Positions 43,274 to 56,121 are shown, numbered from the stretch's first letter. The stretch: 64,000 bases of DNA from Thiofaba sp039822285 (GCF_039822285.1 NZ_JBAJEY010000007.1:49384-113383); one strand, 5' to 3'. Numbers and translations: made by a program. The notes: generated from the letters alone by a model not told the origin.

Positions 43274-43412
43274 TCCGGGTGCTTCCAGGAGCTCGGCCTG
43301 CACGCCGCGCTCGCAGGTGTCCCGCACCCTGATGTTGCCCCGTGCTCTGGCGGCCAACAGCGTGTCTGATCCGCTCGAGTCCAGATAAAGACCACGACGA
43401 CCAGGTGGACAC

Positions 43413-44720
43413 ATGACCCTCCGTTCCCCGGGCCGCGCCCTGCCGACGGCAGCGCGACTGGCCCCGACCTTGCTGCTGCTCTCCCTGTCTGCCAGCCCTG
43501 CTCTGGCCCAGCCCGCAGGCCTCACTGAGCCACCGTCGCTCGCCGCGCTGAATACCTTGAGTCTCATTGGTGCCATCAACCTGACCCTTGACCGCTACCC
43601 CGACCTGGATGCGGCACGTGCCGCCCTGGACGAGGCCACGGCCCGCTTGGAGCAAACCCAGCGACTGCCTAACCCCGAGCTGGAGCTGCTGACCGGCCGG
43701 TTGCAGGGCCGCCGCGACGACGTGCCCGAGGGGGCGCGCCACAACCTCGGCCTGACCCAACCTTTGGTCTGGCCCGCCGCCCGTGCCGCGCGGTTCGAGG
43801 CGGGCCGCCAGGAGGTGGAGGTGGCGAAGATGGACTACGAGCGCATCCGCCTGGAGCTTGCTCATCAGGTCAAGCTCGCCTACCTGGAGGTTCTGCGCGC
43901 ACAGAACCTGCTGCGCCTGGCGGAGGAGGATTACCAGCACATCCTCGGGGTGCGCGACCGGATCAAGGCCAAGGTGCAGGTGGGGGAGTCCCCCCGCTAC
44001 GAGGCGGTGAAGGCGGAGGCCGAGGCCCTGACCGCCGCCCGCCAGGTGGAGGCGGCGAAGGACCAGCTGCGCGCCAGCCAGGCCCTCTTGGCCCATCTCA
44101 CCGGGCGTGCGAGTAGTGCGCTCAGCCCGCTGAAAAGCCTGCCGCCGGAAAAGCTGGAGCTCGCCGAGCTGCATCAGGCCATGGTGCAGGGCAATCCGCG
44201 GTACGCCCAGGCGCGTGCACGCGTAGCCGCGGCCCGCGCGGGGGTGGAGGAGGCGCGTGCTGATCGCCTCCCGCCGCCCACCCTGAAGGCCCAGTTCGAA
44301 CGCGCCCCGGACAGTGATGCCTGGCTGATCGGCCTAGCGCTGCCCGTGCCGCTGTTCGATCAACGGCAAGGGGTGGTGGCCGCGGCCGAGGCCCGCCTGG
44401 ACCGCAGCCTGGCGGAAGGGCGGTTGGAGCTGTTGCAACTCGAACGCGCCCTGGAGCAGGCCTTCTACCAGTACCGTCGGGCGCGGACCCAGTGGCAGGC
44501 CCTGGAAGGGGGCCTTCTGACCGAGGCCAAGGCTGCCCTGACGGTGGCCGAGGAGGCCTTCCGCGCCGGTGAGCGCGTCATCCTGGACGTGCTCGATGCC
44601 CGCCGCACCCTGCGCGCCGTGCGCGTGGATGGCGTCCATGCCCTGTTTGATACCTATGCCGCCCTGGTCGAGCTCGAACGCCTGACCACCCGCCCCCTGC
44701 TTGCCGAGACTGCCGAATGA
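43413..44720 (+). CDS. czcC: CzcC/TolC-family outer membrane channel
   Basis: Outer-membrane factor of a heavy-metal RND pump. The 435-residue protein has a signal peptide (LLLLSLSASPALAQP) and two OEP repeats: LSLIGAINLTLDRYPDLDAAR opens the first. Helical alanine- and glutamate-rich segments match CzcC/CusC-like proteins. AGGTGG precedes the ATG. Its stop overlaps the czcB start by four bases (ATGA). Confidence 0.9.
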   Translation: MTLRSPGRALPTAARLAPTLLLLSLSASPALAQPAGLTEPPSLAALNTLSLIGAINLTLDRYPDLDAARAALDEATARLEQTQRLPNPELELLTGRLQGRRDDVPEGARHNLGLTQPLVWPAARAARFEAGRQEVEVAKMDYERIRLELAHQVKLAYLEVLRAQNLLRLAEEDYQHILGVRDRIKAKVQVGESPRYEAVKAEAEALTAARQVEAAKDQLRASQALLAHLTGRASSALSPLKSLPPEKLELAELHQAMVQGNPRYAQARARVAAARAGVEEARADRLPPPTLKAQFERAPDSDAWLIGLALPVPLFDQRQGVVAAAEARLDRSLAEGRLELLQLERALEQAFYQYRRARTQWQALEGGLLTEAKAALTVAEEAFRAGERVILDVLDARRTLRAVRVDGVHALFDTYAALVELERLTTRPLLAETAE

Positions 44721-45871
44721 AAGCCTTTCCGTCCTCCCTGCTGGTATTGACCCTGAGCCTGATCCTCGCCGGTTGCCAGGACGCCCCGCCGCCCCCGGCC
44801 ACCCCCACCGCCTCGGCCCCCCAGGACCCCTACCGCATCACCCCAGCGGCCAGTCTGCGCGAGCGCCTGACCCTGGCTACGGTGGAGATCGGCGAGTGGC
44901 GTGAAATCGAGCGCGTGCCGGGTTCGGTGCGGCTGGATGAGCGGCGCATGGCGCGCATCGGCTCGGCGGTCAGCGGCCGGGTCAGCAGCATCCTGGTGCA
45001 GCCTGGCGACAAGGTCGAGCGCGGGGATGTGCTCGCCATCCTCAACAGCACCGAGCTGGCCGAGGCCCAGCTGGCCTACCTCAAGGCCCTCTCCAACCGT
45101 CAGCTCAAGGCACGCGAGGTGCAGCGCGCCCGCGCGCTGGTGAACATCGGCGCGATCAGCGAGGCTGAATTGCAGCGGCGCGAGACCGATTACGACGAGG
45201 TGAGCTTCGAGGTCAGCGCCCTGGCCGACCAGCTGCGGGTGCTCGGCATGACGCCGCAGGCCATCGAACAACTGGCCAAGAGCCGCAAGATCAACTCCAG
45301 CGCCCCCTTGACCGCGGGCCTTGCGGGGACGGTGATCTCCCGCAGCATCGCCCCAGGGCAGGTGTTGCAGGCCACCGACGATGCCTTCGTCATCGCCGAT
45401 CTTTCGCATGTGTGGGTGGTGGCGGAGGTGCCGGAGCAGGCCGCCTCTGACCTGGGCGTGGGCCAGCAGGTACGACTGCGCTTCCCGGCCCTGGACGAGG
45501 ATGCCCCGCGGGTGGGCGAGCTAATCCACATCAGCGCCACGGTCAATCCCGAGACCCGCACCATCTCCGTGCGCTCGGACGTGGACAACGCCGATGGCCG
45601 CCTCAAGCCCGACATGCTGGCGATCATGGAGATCCATGGCCGCGCACAGCGCGTGCCTGTCATCGACGCGCGCGCCGTGGTGCGTGAGAACAACCTTGAC
45701 TACGTGTTCGTCGAACAGACGGATGGCAGTTTCCGCCTCACCCCGGTCACCCTAGGCCCCGAGCGGGAGGGCCGGCGCCCGGTGCTCGGCGGACTGGAGG
45801 CCGGGGTGCGCATCGTCACCGACGGGGCCTTCCACCTCAACAACGAGCGTCGCCGCCAGGAGCTGGAGTAA
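44717..45871 (+). CDS. czcB: CzcB-family periplasmic adaptor
   Basis: Membrane fusion lipoprotein of 384 residues (LAGC lipobox, Cys20) of a heavy-metal RND exporter. Lipoyl halves and a short helical hairpin lie at about 80-200 (RIGSAVSGRVSSILVQPGDKVE), followed by beta-barrel (ADLSHVWVVAEVPE) and membrane-proximal parts. No His-rich or Met-rich metal tail is seen. czcA starts three bases after the stop. Order czcC-czcB-czcA is canonical. Confidence 0.92.
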   Translation: MKAFPSSLLVLTLSLILAGCQDAPPPPATPTASAPQDPYRITPAASLRERLTLATVEIGEWREIERVPGSVRLDERRMARIGSAVSGRVSSILVQPGDKVERGDVLAILNSTELAEAQLAYLKALSNRQLKAREVQRARALVNIGAISEAELQRRETDYDEVSFEVSALADQLRVLGMTPQAIEQLAKSRKINSSAPLTAGLAGTVISRSIAPGQVLQATDDAFVIADLSHVWVVAEVPEQAASDLGVGQQVRLRFPALDEDAPRVGELIHISATVNPETRTISVRSDVDNADGRLKPDMLAIMEIHGRAQRVPVIDARAVVRENNLDYVFVEQTDGSFRLTPVTLGPEREGRRPVLGGLEAGVRIVTDGAFHLNNERRRQELE

Positions 45872-45874
45872 GCC

Positions 45875-48800
45875 ATGGTCAATGGTCTGATCCGCTTTGC
45901 GCTCGAGCAGCGCATCGTCATCGCCGCGCTGGCCCTGGTGCTGTTGGCCTTCGGCCTGTTCGCGGTGCAGAAGCTGTCGGTGGATGCCTTCCCCGATGTG
46001 ACCAACGTGCAAGTGCAGATCGCCACCGAGGCCCCCGGCCGCTCGCCGGATGAGGTGGAGCGGCTGGTCACCGTACCGCTGGAGATTGCCATGACCGGCC
46101 TGCCGGGGCTGACCGAGCTGCGCTCGCTCAACAAGAACGGGCTGTCGCTGATCACCCTGGTGTTCACCGACGACACGGATGTCTATTTCGCCCGCCAGTT
46201 GGTGATGGAGCGGCTGTTGGAGGTCGGCGAGCGCCTGCCAGCCGGCATCACCCCCGTCTTGGGGCCGGTCTCCACGGGTCTTGGCGAGGTGTACCAGTAC
46301 ACCCTGGAGCATCCCAGTGACGGCCAGCGCGCCCTCAGCGAGCAGGAGCTGATGGAGCGGCGCATCGTGCAGGACTGGGTGGTCCGCCCCCTGCTGCGCG
46401 GCATCCCCGGGGTGGCGGAGATCAACTCCCAGGGCGGCTACGTCAAGCAGTACGAGGTGCTGACCCAGCCCTCGCTGCTGCGCCACTACGGGCTGACCCT
46501 GCAGGATGTGATGGAGGCCCTGCAGCGCAACAATGCCAACGCCGGGGGCGGCATCCTGCCGCAGGGGCCGGAGCAGTACCTGGTGCGTGGGGTCGGCCTT
46601 CTGCGCGATGCGCGCGACATCGAGATGATCGTGCTCAAGGAGGTCAACGGCATCCCGGTGTACATCCGCGATGTGGCGAGCGTGCGCATCGGTCACATGG
46701 TGCGCCACGGGGCGGTGATCAAGAATGGCGACACCGAGGCCGTCGGTGGCATCGTCATGATGATCCGCGGCGGCAATGCCAAGGAGGTGGTCAGCCGCAT
46801 CCAGCAGCGCGTGGCGGAGATCAACGCGCGCGGCATGCTGCCGGGCGGGCTGAAGATCGTTCCCTACTATGATCGCAGCGAACTGGTGGACGCCGCCCTG
46901 TTCACCGTGGTCAAGGTGCTGCTGGAGGCGGTGGTATTCGTCATCATCGTGCTGGTGGTCTTCCTCGGCGACTGGCGCTCCTCGCTGATCGTGGTCGCCA
47001 CCCTCATCCTCACCCCGCTGGTCACCTTCATGGTGATGAACGAGGTGGGGCTGTCGGCCAACCTGATGTCGCTTGGGGGTCTGGCGATTGCCATTGGCCT
47101 GATGGTGGATGGCGCGGTGGTGATGGTGGAGAACGCCTATGCCCACCTTGGCCGCCCGGAGAACCGCGGCGAGAGCCGCCTGCGGGTCATCCTCGGCGCC
47201 GCACGCGAGGTCAGCACGCCGGTGGTGTTCGGAGTGGGGATCATCATCCTCGTCTTCCTCCCCCTGATGACCCTGCAGGGCATGGAGGGCAAGATGTTCG
47301 CCCCGCTCGCCTACACCATCGCCATTGCCCTGGCGGTGGCGCTGGTGCTGGCCCTCACCCTCACCCCGGTGCTCGCCTCCTACATCCTCAAGGGCGGCAA
47401 GGAGCACGACACGCGCCTCATTGCCCTGCTCAAGCGCCCGTATCTGGCCCTGCTCGACTGGGCCCTGGGGCATGAGCGCACGGTGATTGGCGCGGCGGCC
47501 GGGCTTTTGGCCCTCACCCTCGGGCTGTTTGGCATGCTCGGCACCTCGTTCATCCCCGAGATGAAGGAAGGGTCGCTGGTGCCGAACATCATCCGCGTGC
47601 CCAATATCAGCCTGGACGAGTCGATCAAGATGGAAATGGAGGCGATGAAGCGGGTGAGCGAGGTGCCGGGGGTCAAATCGGCCATCTCGGGCCTGGGCCG
47701 CGGCGAGAGCCCGGCCGACCCGCAGGGGCAGAACGAGTCCACCCCGATCGTCTCGCTGCTGCCGCGTGACCAATGGCCGGAAGGCTGGACCCAGGACGAC
47801 ATCGCCGAGGCGATCCGCGAGAAGCTCGCGGTGCTGCCCGGGGCGCAGATCGTCATGGCCCAGCCGATCTCCGACCGGGTGGATGAGATGGTCACCGGGG
47901 TGCGCTCGGACGTGGCGGTCAAGGTGTTTGGCGATGATCTGGAGCTGCTCAAGGCCAAGGCCGAGGAGATCGCCCGCCTCGCCGGCACCATCCCCGGCGC
48001 GCGCGACATCCGCGTCGAGCGCATCACCGGTCAGCAGTACCTGAACATCGACATCGACCGCCAGGCCCTGGCCCGCCACGGGCTGAACGTGGCCGAGGTC
48101 AATGACATGATCGAGACCGCCATCGGCGGGCGGATTGCCACCGAGCTGTACGAGGGCGAGCGTCGCTTTGGCGTGCTGCTGCGCTACCCGGAGATGTACC
48201 GCGACAACATCGCCGGCATCCGCCGTCTGCAGCTGATCGCCCCGGGCGGGGAGCGGGTGCCGCTGGAGGATGTGGCGCGCATCGAGGTCCTGGACGGACC
48301 GGCGCAGATCAGCCGGGAGAATGCCAAGCGGCGGATCGTGGTCGGGGTCAACGTGCAGGGGCGCGATCTCGGCGGCTTCGTCGCCGAGCTGCAGGCCGCC
48401 ACGGCGGCCAAGATCAGCCTGCCGGAGGGCTATTACCTCGAATGGGGCGGGCAGTTCCAGAACATGGACCGGGCGATGAAGCATCTGATGATCATCATCC
48501 CCGCGACCGTGGCGGCGATCTTCTTCCTGTTGTTCATGCTCTTCAACTCGGTGCGCATGGCCACCCTGATCATGTTGGTCTTGCCCTTCGCCTCCATCGG
48601 CGGGGTCATTGCCCTCTTGATCACCGGCGAGTACCTCTCGGTACCGGCCTCGGTGGGCTTCATTGCCCTGTGGGGGATTGCCGTGCTCAATGGCGTGGTG
48701 CTGATCTCCTATGTGCGCAGCCTGCGCGACGAGGGCCTGGCGCAGAAGGACGCCCTGCGTCAGGCCTGCCAGCAGCGCTTCCGGCCAGTGATGATGACTG

Positions 48801-48976
48801 CGACCGTGGCCATGCTGGGACTTATCCCCTTCCTGTTTGCCTCAGGGCCTGGCTCGGAGGTGCAAAAGCCGCTCGCGATCGTCGTGATCGGCGGGTTGAT
48901 CACTTCCACCCTGCTGACCCTGGTGGTGCTACCCACCCTGTATCGTTTCTTTGAAGAGCGCCGCGTGGAGGCCTGA
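45875..48976 (+). CDS. czcA: CzcA/CusA-family heavy-metal RND permease
   Basis: Proton-driven metal exporter of 1033 residues in the inner membrane. Start MVNGLIRFALEQRIVIAALA and VDAFPDVTNVQVQI are typical of the HME family. The helix-4 motif reads AIGLMVDGAVVMVEN: it keeps the DGA..VEN part of divalent-metal exporters, but Ala-Ile-Gly replaces the Asp-Phe-Gly common in Zn/Co/Cd pumps. Assignment to zinc is therefore inferred mainly from the neighbouring znu genes. A PII-like gene follows after two bases and is surely co-transcribed. Confidence 0.92.
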   Translation: MVNGLIRFALEQRIVIAALALVLLAFGLFAVQKLSVDAFPDVTNVQVQIATEAPGRSPDEVERLVTVPLEIAMTGLPGLTELRSLNKNGLSLITLVFTDDTDVYFARQLVMERLLEVGERLPAGITPVLGPVSTGLGEVYQYTLEHPSDGQRALSEQELMERRIVQDWVVRPLLRGIPGVAEINSQGGYVKQYEVLTQPSLLRHYGLTLQDVMEALQRNNANAGGGILPQGPEQYLVRGVGLLRDARDIEMIVLKEVNGIPVYIRDVASVRIGHMVRHGAVIKNGDTEAVGGIVMMIRGGNAKEVVSRIQQRVAEINARGMLPGGLKIVPYYDRSELVDAALFTVVKVLLEAVVFVIIVLVVFLGDWRSSLIVVATLILTPLVTFMVMNEVGLSANLMSLGGLAIAIGLMVDGAVVMVENAYAHLGRPENRGESRLRVILGAAREVSTPVVFGVGIIILVFLPLMTLQGMEGKMFAPLAYTIAIALAVALVLALTLTPVLASYILKGGKEHDTRLIALLKRPYLALLDWALGHERTVIGAAAGLLALTLGLFGMLGTSFIPEMKEGSLVPNIIRVPNISLDESIKMEMEAMKRVSEVPGVKSAISGLGRGESPADPQGQNESTPIVSLLPRDQWPEGWTQDDIAEAIREKLAVLPGAQIVMAQPISDRVDEMVTGVRSDVAVKVFGDDLELLKAKAEEIARLAGTIPGARDIRVERITGQQYLNIDIDRQALARHGLNVAEVNDMIETAIGGRIATELYEGERRFGVLLRYPEMYRDNIAGIRRLQLIAPGGERVPLEDVARIEVLDGPAQISRENAKRRIVVGVNVQGRDLGGFVAELQAATAAKISLPEGYYLEWGGQFQNMDRAMKHLMIIIPATVAAIFFLLFMLFNSVRMATLIMLVLPFASIGGVIALLITGEYLSVPASVGFIALWGIAVLNGVVLISYVRSLRDEGLAQKDALRQACQQRFRPVMMTATVAMLGLIPFLFASGPGSEVQKPLAIVVIGGLITSTLLTLVVLPTLYRFFEERRVEA

Positions 48977-48978
48977 GC

Positions 48979-49320
48979 ATGAAAGAGATCAAAGCCATCG
49001 TCCAGCCGCACCGGCTGCCCAAGATCCGCGCGGCCTTCCGCCACATCAAGGACTTTCCCGGCATGACCGTCACCCGCGTTGAGGGCGCCGGGGCCAACGA
49101 GCGGCGGGAGGTGCGCAGCATCAAGGACGAGCTGGCGGAATACTCCCCCAAGGTGCGGATCGAGATCCTCTGCCCCAACGAGCTGGTGGAGGGCATCCTC
49201 CAGGTGCTGGTGGAGGTGGGGCATACCGGCAACCGCGGGGATGGGGTGGTGTGGGTGACCTCGGTCGAGCGCATGATCAAGCTCACCGAGAAGATCGAGG
49301 TGGTGGATATCCCGCATTAA
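48979..49320 (+). CDS. PII-like signalling protein of the metal pump operon
   Basis: A 113-residue protein of the GlnB/PII fold: MKEIKAIVQPHRLPKIRAAF, GMTVTRVEGAGA, the T-loop region, PKVRIEILCPNELVEGILQVL, and the C-terminal GHTGNRGDGVVWVTSVE segment that binds ATP in PII. The T-loop (NERREVRSIKDELAEYS) lacks the uridylylated tyrosine of GlnB/GlnK. PII-like proteins without that tyrosine, placed behind czcA-type genes, form a recognised group (PII-NG). Its likely role is to sense nucleotides or metal state and tune the pump; this is inference. It ends the czc operon. Confidence 0.87.
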   Translation: MKEIKAIVQPHRLPKIRAAFRHIKDFPGMTVTRVEGAGANERREVRSIKDELAEYSPKVRIEILCPNELVEGILQVLVEVGHTGNRGDGVVWVTSVERMIKLTEKIEVVDIPH

Positions 49321-49338
49321 GCCCGATCACGGGCCGCC

Positions 49339-50139
49339 TCACCCCCGCGCCGGCATAAGGCGCAAGGCCAGGAACACCCCCGCTGCGGCCACCACGATGG
49401 ACGGCCCGGCAGGGGTGTCGTAGTGCAGGGAGGCCATGAGCCCCAGGGCAACCGCCAGCGCGCCGATCCCGGCCGCCCCCAGGGCCATCTGCACCGGCGT
49501 GCGCGCCAGCCGCCGCGCAGCGGCGGCGGGAATGATCAGCATGGACACGGTCAGAAGGATGCCGACCAGCTTCATCGCCAGCGCAACGAACACCGCCAGC
49601 ACCAGCATGAAGGCCAGGCGCAGGACCATCACCCGCCGCCCCTCCACCGCGGCCAGCTCCTCGTGCACCGTCAGGCTGAGCAGCCCCTGCCACAGCCAGG
49701 CCAGCAGCGCGAGGCCCAGCAGGTCGGCCACAGCGATCCACAGCAGCTCCTGCGGGCGCAGGGCGAGGATGTCGCCGAACAGGTAGGCGAACAGGTCGAC
49801 CCGCACCTCCTCCATGAAGGCCAGCACGACGAGACCGAGGGCGAGGCTGGCATGAGCCAACAGGCCGAGGAGGGTGTCCTCCGCCAGCCCCTCCGCCGGA
49901 TGCCGGCGCGCCAGGACGATGGCGATCACCGCCCCCACCGCCGCTACGCCAATCATCGGTTCAAGATGAAGGAGCAGGCCGAGGCCGACCCCAAGGAAGG
50001 CCGAATGGGCCAGGGTTTCGCCGAAATAGGCCATCCGCCGCCAGACCACGAAGCAGCCGAGCGGCCCGGCCAGCAGCGCCACACCCACGCCACCGAGCAG
50101 GGCATAGCCGAGGAAATCGGGAACCGGGAACTCAATCAT
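49339..50139 (-). CDS. znuB: Zinc ABC transporter permease ZnuB
   Basis: Inner-membrane permease for high-affinity zinc import. It has 266 residues and about eight helices. ABC-3 family segments: LLGGVGVALLAGPLGCFVVWRRMAYFGETLAHSAFLGV (in two parts) and LVGILLTVSMLIIPAAAARRLA. I use the ATG at 50139 (MIEFPVPDFLGYAL), which overlaps the znuC stop by eight bases. The gene converges with the metal-efflux operon, only 18 bases from the PII-like stop. Confidence 0.95.
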   Translation of the reverse strand: MIEFPVPDFLGYALLGGVGVALLAGPLGCFVVWRRMAYFGETLAHSAFLGVGLGLLLHLEPMIGVAAVGAVIAIVLARRHPAEGLAEDTLLGLLAHASLALGLVVLAFMEEVRVDLFAYLFGDILALRPQELLWIAVADLLGLALLAWLWQGLLSLTVHEELAAVEGRRVMVLRLAFMLVLAVFVALAMKLVGILLTVSMLIIPAAAARRLARTPVQMALGAAGIGALAVALGLMASLHYDTPAGPSIVVAAAGVFLALRLMPARG

Positions 50140-50920
50140 GCCTGCACTCCTTGCCACACTCCGGGCCATGCCGCTGTCCGTGTGGAATCACGTTGCCGTG
50201 GAGGTCGTGGTGGTGGTCGTGCCGATGCTGGTAGAGCGCAAACCCCTCCCAGTCCGGGCCGAACAGGCGCAGGTACTCGGGATGGCGGCTGATCGACTCG
50301 GGCGTGCCAACGCAGCAGACATGGCGCTCCAGACACACCACCTCGTCGGTCGCCGCCATGACCAGGTGCAGGTCGTGCGAGATCATCAACACACCGCAGC
50401 CCGTTTCATCCCGCAGGCGGGCAATCAGGGCATACAGCTCCTGCTGGCCGTGCACGTCCAGCCCCTGCGCGGGCTCATCCAGCACCAACAGGTCCGGTCG
50501 GCGCAGCAGGGCGCGCGCCAGCAGGATGCGCTGCATCTCGCCGCCGGACAGCGCGCGCAGCTGCCGCTGCCGCAGGTATCCCGCGCCCAACCCGTCAAGC
50601 ACCTCGCTCCGATGCCCGGCGCTGCTCGCCCCCGCCAGGCGCAGGAAGGCATCCACGTCCATCGGCAAGGAGGGGGGCGGCTGAAAGCGCTGCGGCACGT
50701 AGCCCACCACCAGCCCCTCGCGGCGTTCGATCCGCCCCGCATCGGCCTTCATCAGCCCAAGCAGCACACGCACCAGCGTGGTCTTGCCCGCCCCATTGGG
50801 CCCCACCAGGGTGACGATCTGGCGCGGGGCGACCGAAAGCCCAACCCCGTCGAGCAAGCGTGTTCCGTCACGCTCGACAGTCACGCCTTCCGCCTGGATC
50901 AGAGAAGAGGTATCCGCCAT
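50132..50920 (-). CDS. znuC: Zinc ABC transporter ATPase ZnuC
   Basis: ATPase subunit of the zinc importer. It has 262 residues. Walker A is GPNGAGKTT, the signature is ALSGGEMQR and Walker B is LLVLDEPAQGLD, followed by the H-loop MISHDLH. The C-terminus is His-rich (YQHRHDHHHDLH), typical of ZnuC. The ATG at 50920 (MADTSSLIQAE) has GGAGG ahead. It is the first gene of znuCB, diverging from znuA across a Zur-like operator. Confidence 0.95.
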   Translation of the reverse strand: MADTSSLIQAEGVTVERDGTRLLDGVGLSVAPRQIVTLVGPNGAGKTTLVRVLLGLMKADAGRIERREGLVVGYVPQRFQPPPSLPMDVDAFLRLAGASSAGHRSEVLDGLGAGYLRQRQLRALSGGEMQRILLARALLRRPDLLVLDEPAQGLDVHGQQELYALIARLRDETGCGVLMISHDLHLVMAATDEVVCLERHVCCVGTPESISRHPEYLRLFGPDWEGFALYQHRHDHHHDLHGNVIPHGQRHGPECGKECRHD

Positions 50921-50955
50921 GCATGCCTCCATCGCCACGTTTTGGCGCTATGATG

Positions 50956-50976
50956 TGGCGTTATAAAGTAACGTCA
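50956..50976. promoter_or_regulatory. Zur-like operator between znuC and znuA
   Basis: A 21-base imperfect dyad TGGCGTTATAAAGTAACGTCA, with arms TGxCGTTA and TAACGxCA around TAAAG. It fits the AT-centred GTTAT/GTAAC character of Zur and other Fur-family boxes. It sits in the 79-base divergent gap 24 bases from znuA and 36 bases from znuC, so one site can shut off both import units when zinc is ample. Confidence 0.7.
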
Positions 50977-50999
50977 TTGTTGCACACACAGGTGTCCCC

Positions 51000-51935
51000 A
51001 TGCGATTCATCCGCCATCTACTGCCCATCCTCGCCCTGGCCATCAGTGCACCGCTCGCGGCTGCCCCACAGGTCGCCACCAGCATCAAACCCATCGACGA
51101 CCTGGTGCGCGCGGTGATGGAGGGCGTCGGCGAACCCATCCGTCTTATTCCCCCCGGCAGCTCGCCCCATACCTACGCCCTCAAGCCTTCCGAACGGCTG
51201 GCGCTGGACAAGGCGGACGTGCTGTTCTGGATCGGTCCGGAGGTCGAGACCGCGCTGGCCAAGGCCAGCAAGACCCTGCGCCCCAGCGCCCGCATCATCA
51301 CCCTCTCGACCCTGCCGGACATCGAGCTTCTCCCCGCCCGCACCGGCGGCGACTGGGAAAGAAAGCACCCCGCCCCCAAGCGTGACGAGCACGACGAGCA
51401 CCACCACGGCGGCAGCTTCGATGGCCATCTCTGGCTCGCCCCGGCCAATGCCAGCATGATCGTGCGCGCCGCCAGCGCCACCCTGTCCGCCGCCGACCCC
51501 GAGCACGCCCCTCAGTATGCCGCCAATGCCGAGAAGGCCATCCGCCGCCTTGCCGCCCTCAACGATGAACTGGAGCGCAAGCTTGAGCCGGTGGCCGACA
51601 AGCCCTTTATCGTCTTCCACGACGCCTACCAGTATTTCGAACACGCCTACGGCCTGCGTGCCGCTGGCTCCATCCTGGTGAGCCCCGAGGCCATGGCCTC
51701 CGCCGGCCGGGTGCAGGCCATGCGGGAGAAGATCAAACAGCTCGGCGCGGTATGCGTGTTCAGCGAGCCGCAGTTCGAACCCAAGCTGGTGCAGACCCTG
51801 ATCGAGGGCACCCCGGCCCGCACCGGCGTACTCGACCCCCTGGGCGCCCAGCTCCCGCCGGGGCTTGAAGGCTACGAGCAACTGCTGCGCCAGCTGGCCG
51901 ACAACCTGACGGCCTGTCTGGCAGCGGCGCGTTAA
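51000..51935 (+). CDS. znuA: Periplasmic zinc-binding protein ZnuA
   Basis: Solute-binding protein that delivers zinc to ZnuBC. It has 311 residues with a signal peptide (MRFIRHLLPILALAISAPLAAAP). Zinc ligands are expected at PGSSPHTYALKPS, GHLWLAP and VFHDAYQYFE. A charged His-rich loop (DEHDEHHHGG) lies near residues 128-137, as in other ZnuA proteins. It diverges from znuCB and is followed by a palindromic repeat region before metH. Confidence 0.95.
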   Translation: MRFIRHLLPILALAISAPLAAAPQVATSIKPIDDLVRAVMEGVGEPIRLIPPGSSPHTYALKPSERLALDKADVLFWIGPEVETALAKASKTLRPSARIITLSTLPDIELLPARTGGDWERKHPAPKRDEHDEHHHGGSFDGHLWLAPANASMIVRAASATLSAADPEHAPQYAANAEKAIRRLAALNDELERKLEPVADKPFIVFHDAYQYFEHAYGLRAAGSILVSPEAMASAGRVQAMREKIKQLGAVCVFSEPQFEPKLVQTLIEGTPARTGVLDPLGAQLPPGLEGYEQLLRQLADNLTACLAAAR

Positions 51936-51952
51936 CCGGGCAATATGCGTTT

Positions 51953-52079
51953 CACCCTCTCCCCCGGCCCCTCCCCCCTCAAGGGGGAGGGGAGAAAGGC
52001 GTGCCCCCTCCGGCAGCACTCAGCCCGAACATAGCACGTTCCCTCCCCACCTCGGGGGGAGGGTTAGGGAGAGGGGGCA
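51953..52079. repeat. Intergenic palindromic CCCTCTCCC-type repeat
   Basis: A compound palindrome. Outer arms CCCTCTCCCCC (from 51955) and GGGAGAGGGGGC (to 52078) enclose two inner hairpins (CCCCTCCCC/GGGGAGGGG and CCCTCCCC/GGGGAGGG). It is a REP-like element of a type widespread in GC-rich proteobacteria. It lies between znuA and metH and may also end znuA transcription. A related copy is inside metH at 54984-55069. Confidence 0.75.
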
Positions 52080-52202
52080 ACGCCCTATCCCGCTCACTCA
52101 CCCCCAGCACTTTCCCCTCGCCAACCCCAAGGCACACCGGGCCCGACCTGTTACAATCGCCCACCTGTTTTGACCCTCCACCGATCCTGGCAGGTTTCCG
52201 GC

Positions 52203-56045
<3,843 letters not shown>

Positions 56046-56121
56046 GCCCTATTCTCCATACCACGGCGTGGCATGACCTCCCCGTGCCGCGCCCTCCCCC
56101 TCCCTCCCCGTGGATCTCAGC

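Noticed and set aside
45752..48484. A 910-codon open frame antisense to czcA
   Set aside because: It mirrors the codon pattern of czcA on the opposite strand, is rich in His, Asp, Gln and Gly without any domain, and has no ribosome-binding site. High GC makes such antisense frames common.
52080..52202. SAM or cobalamin riboswitch upstream of metH
   Set aside because: The 123 bases hold no B12-box-like or SAM-motif core, and most of the preceding gap is the palindromic repeat.
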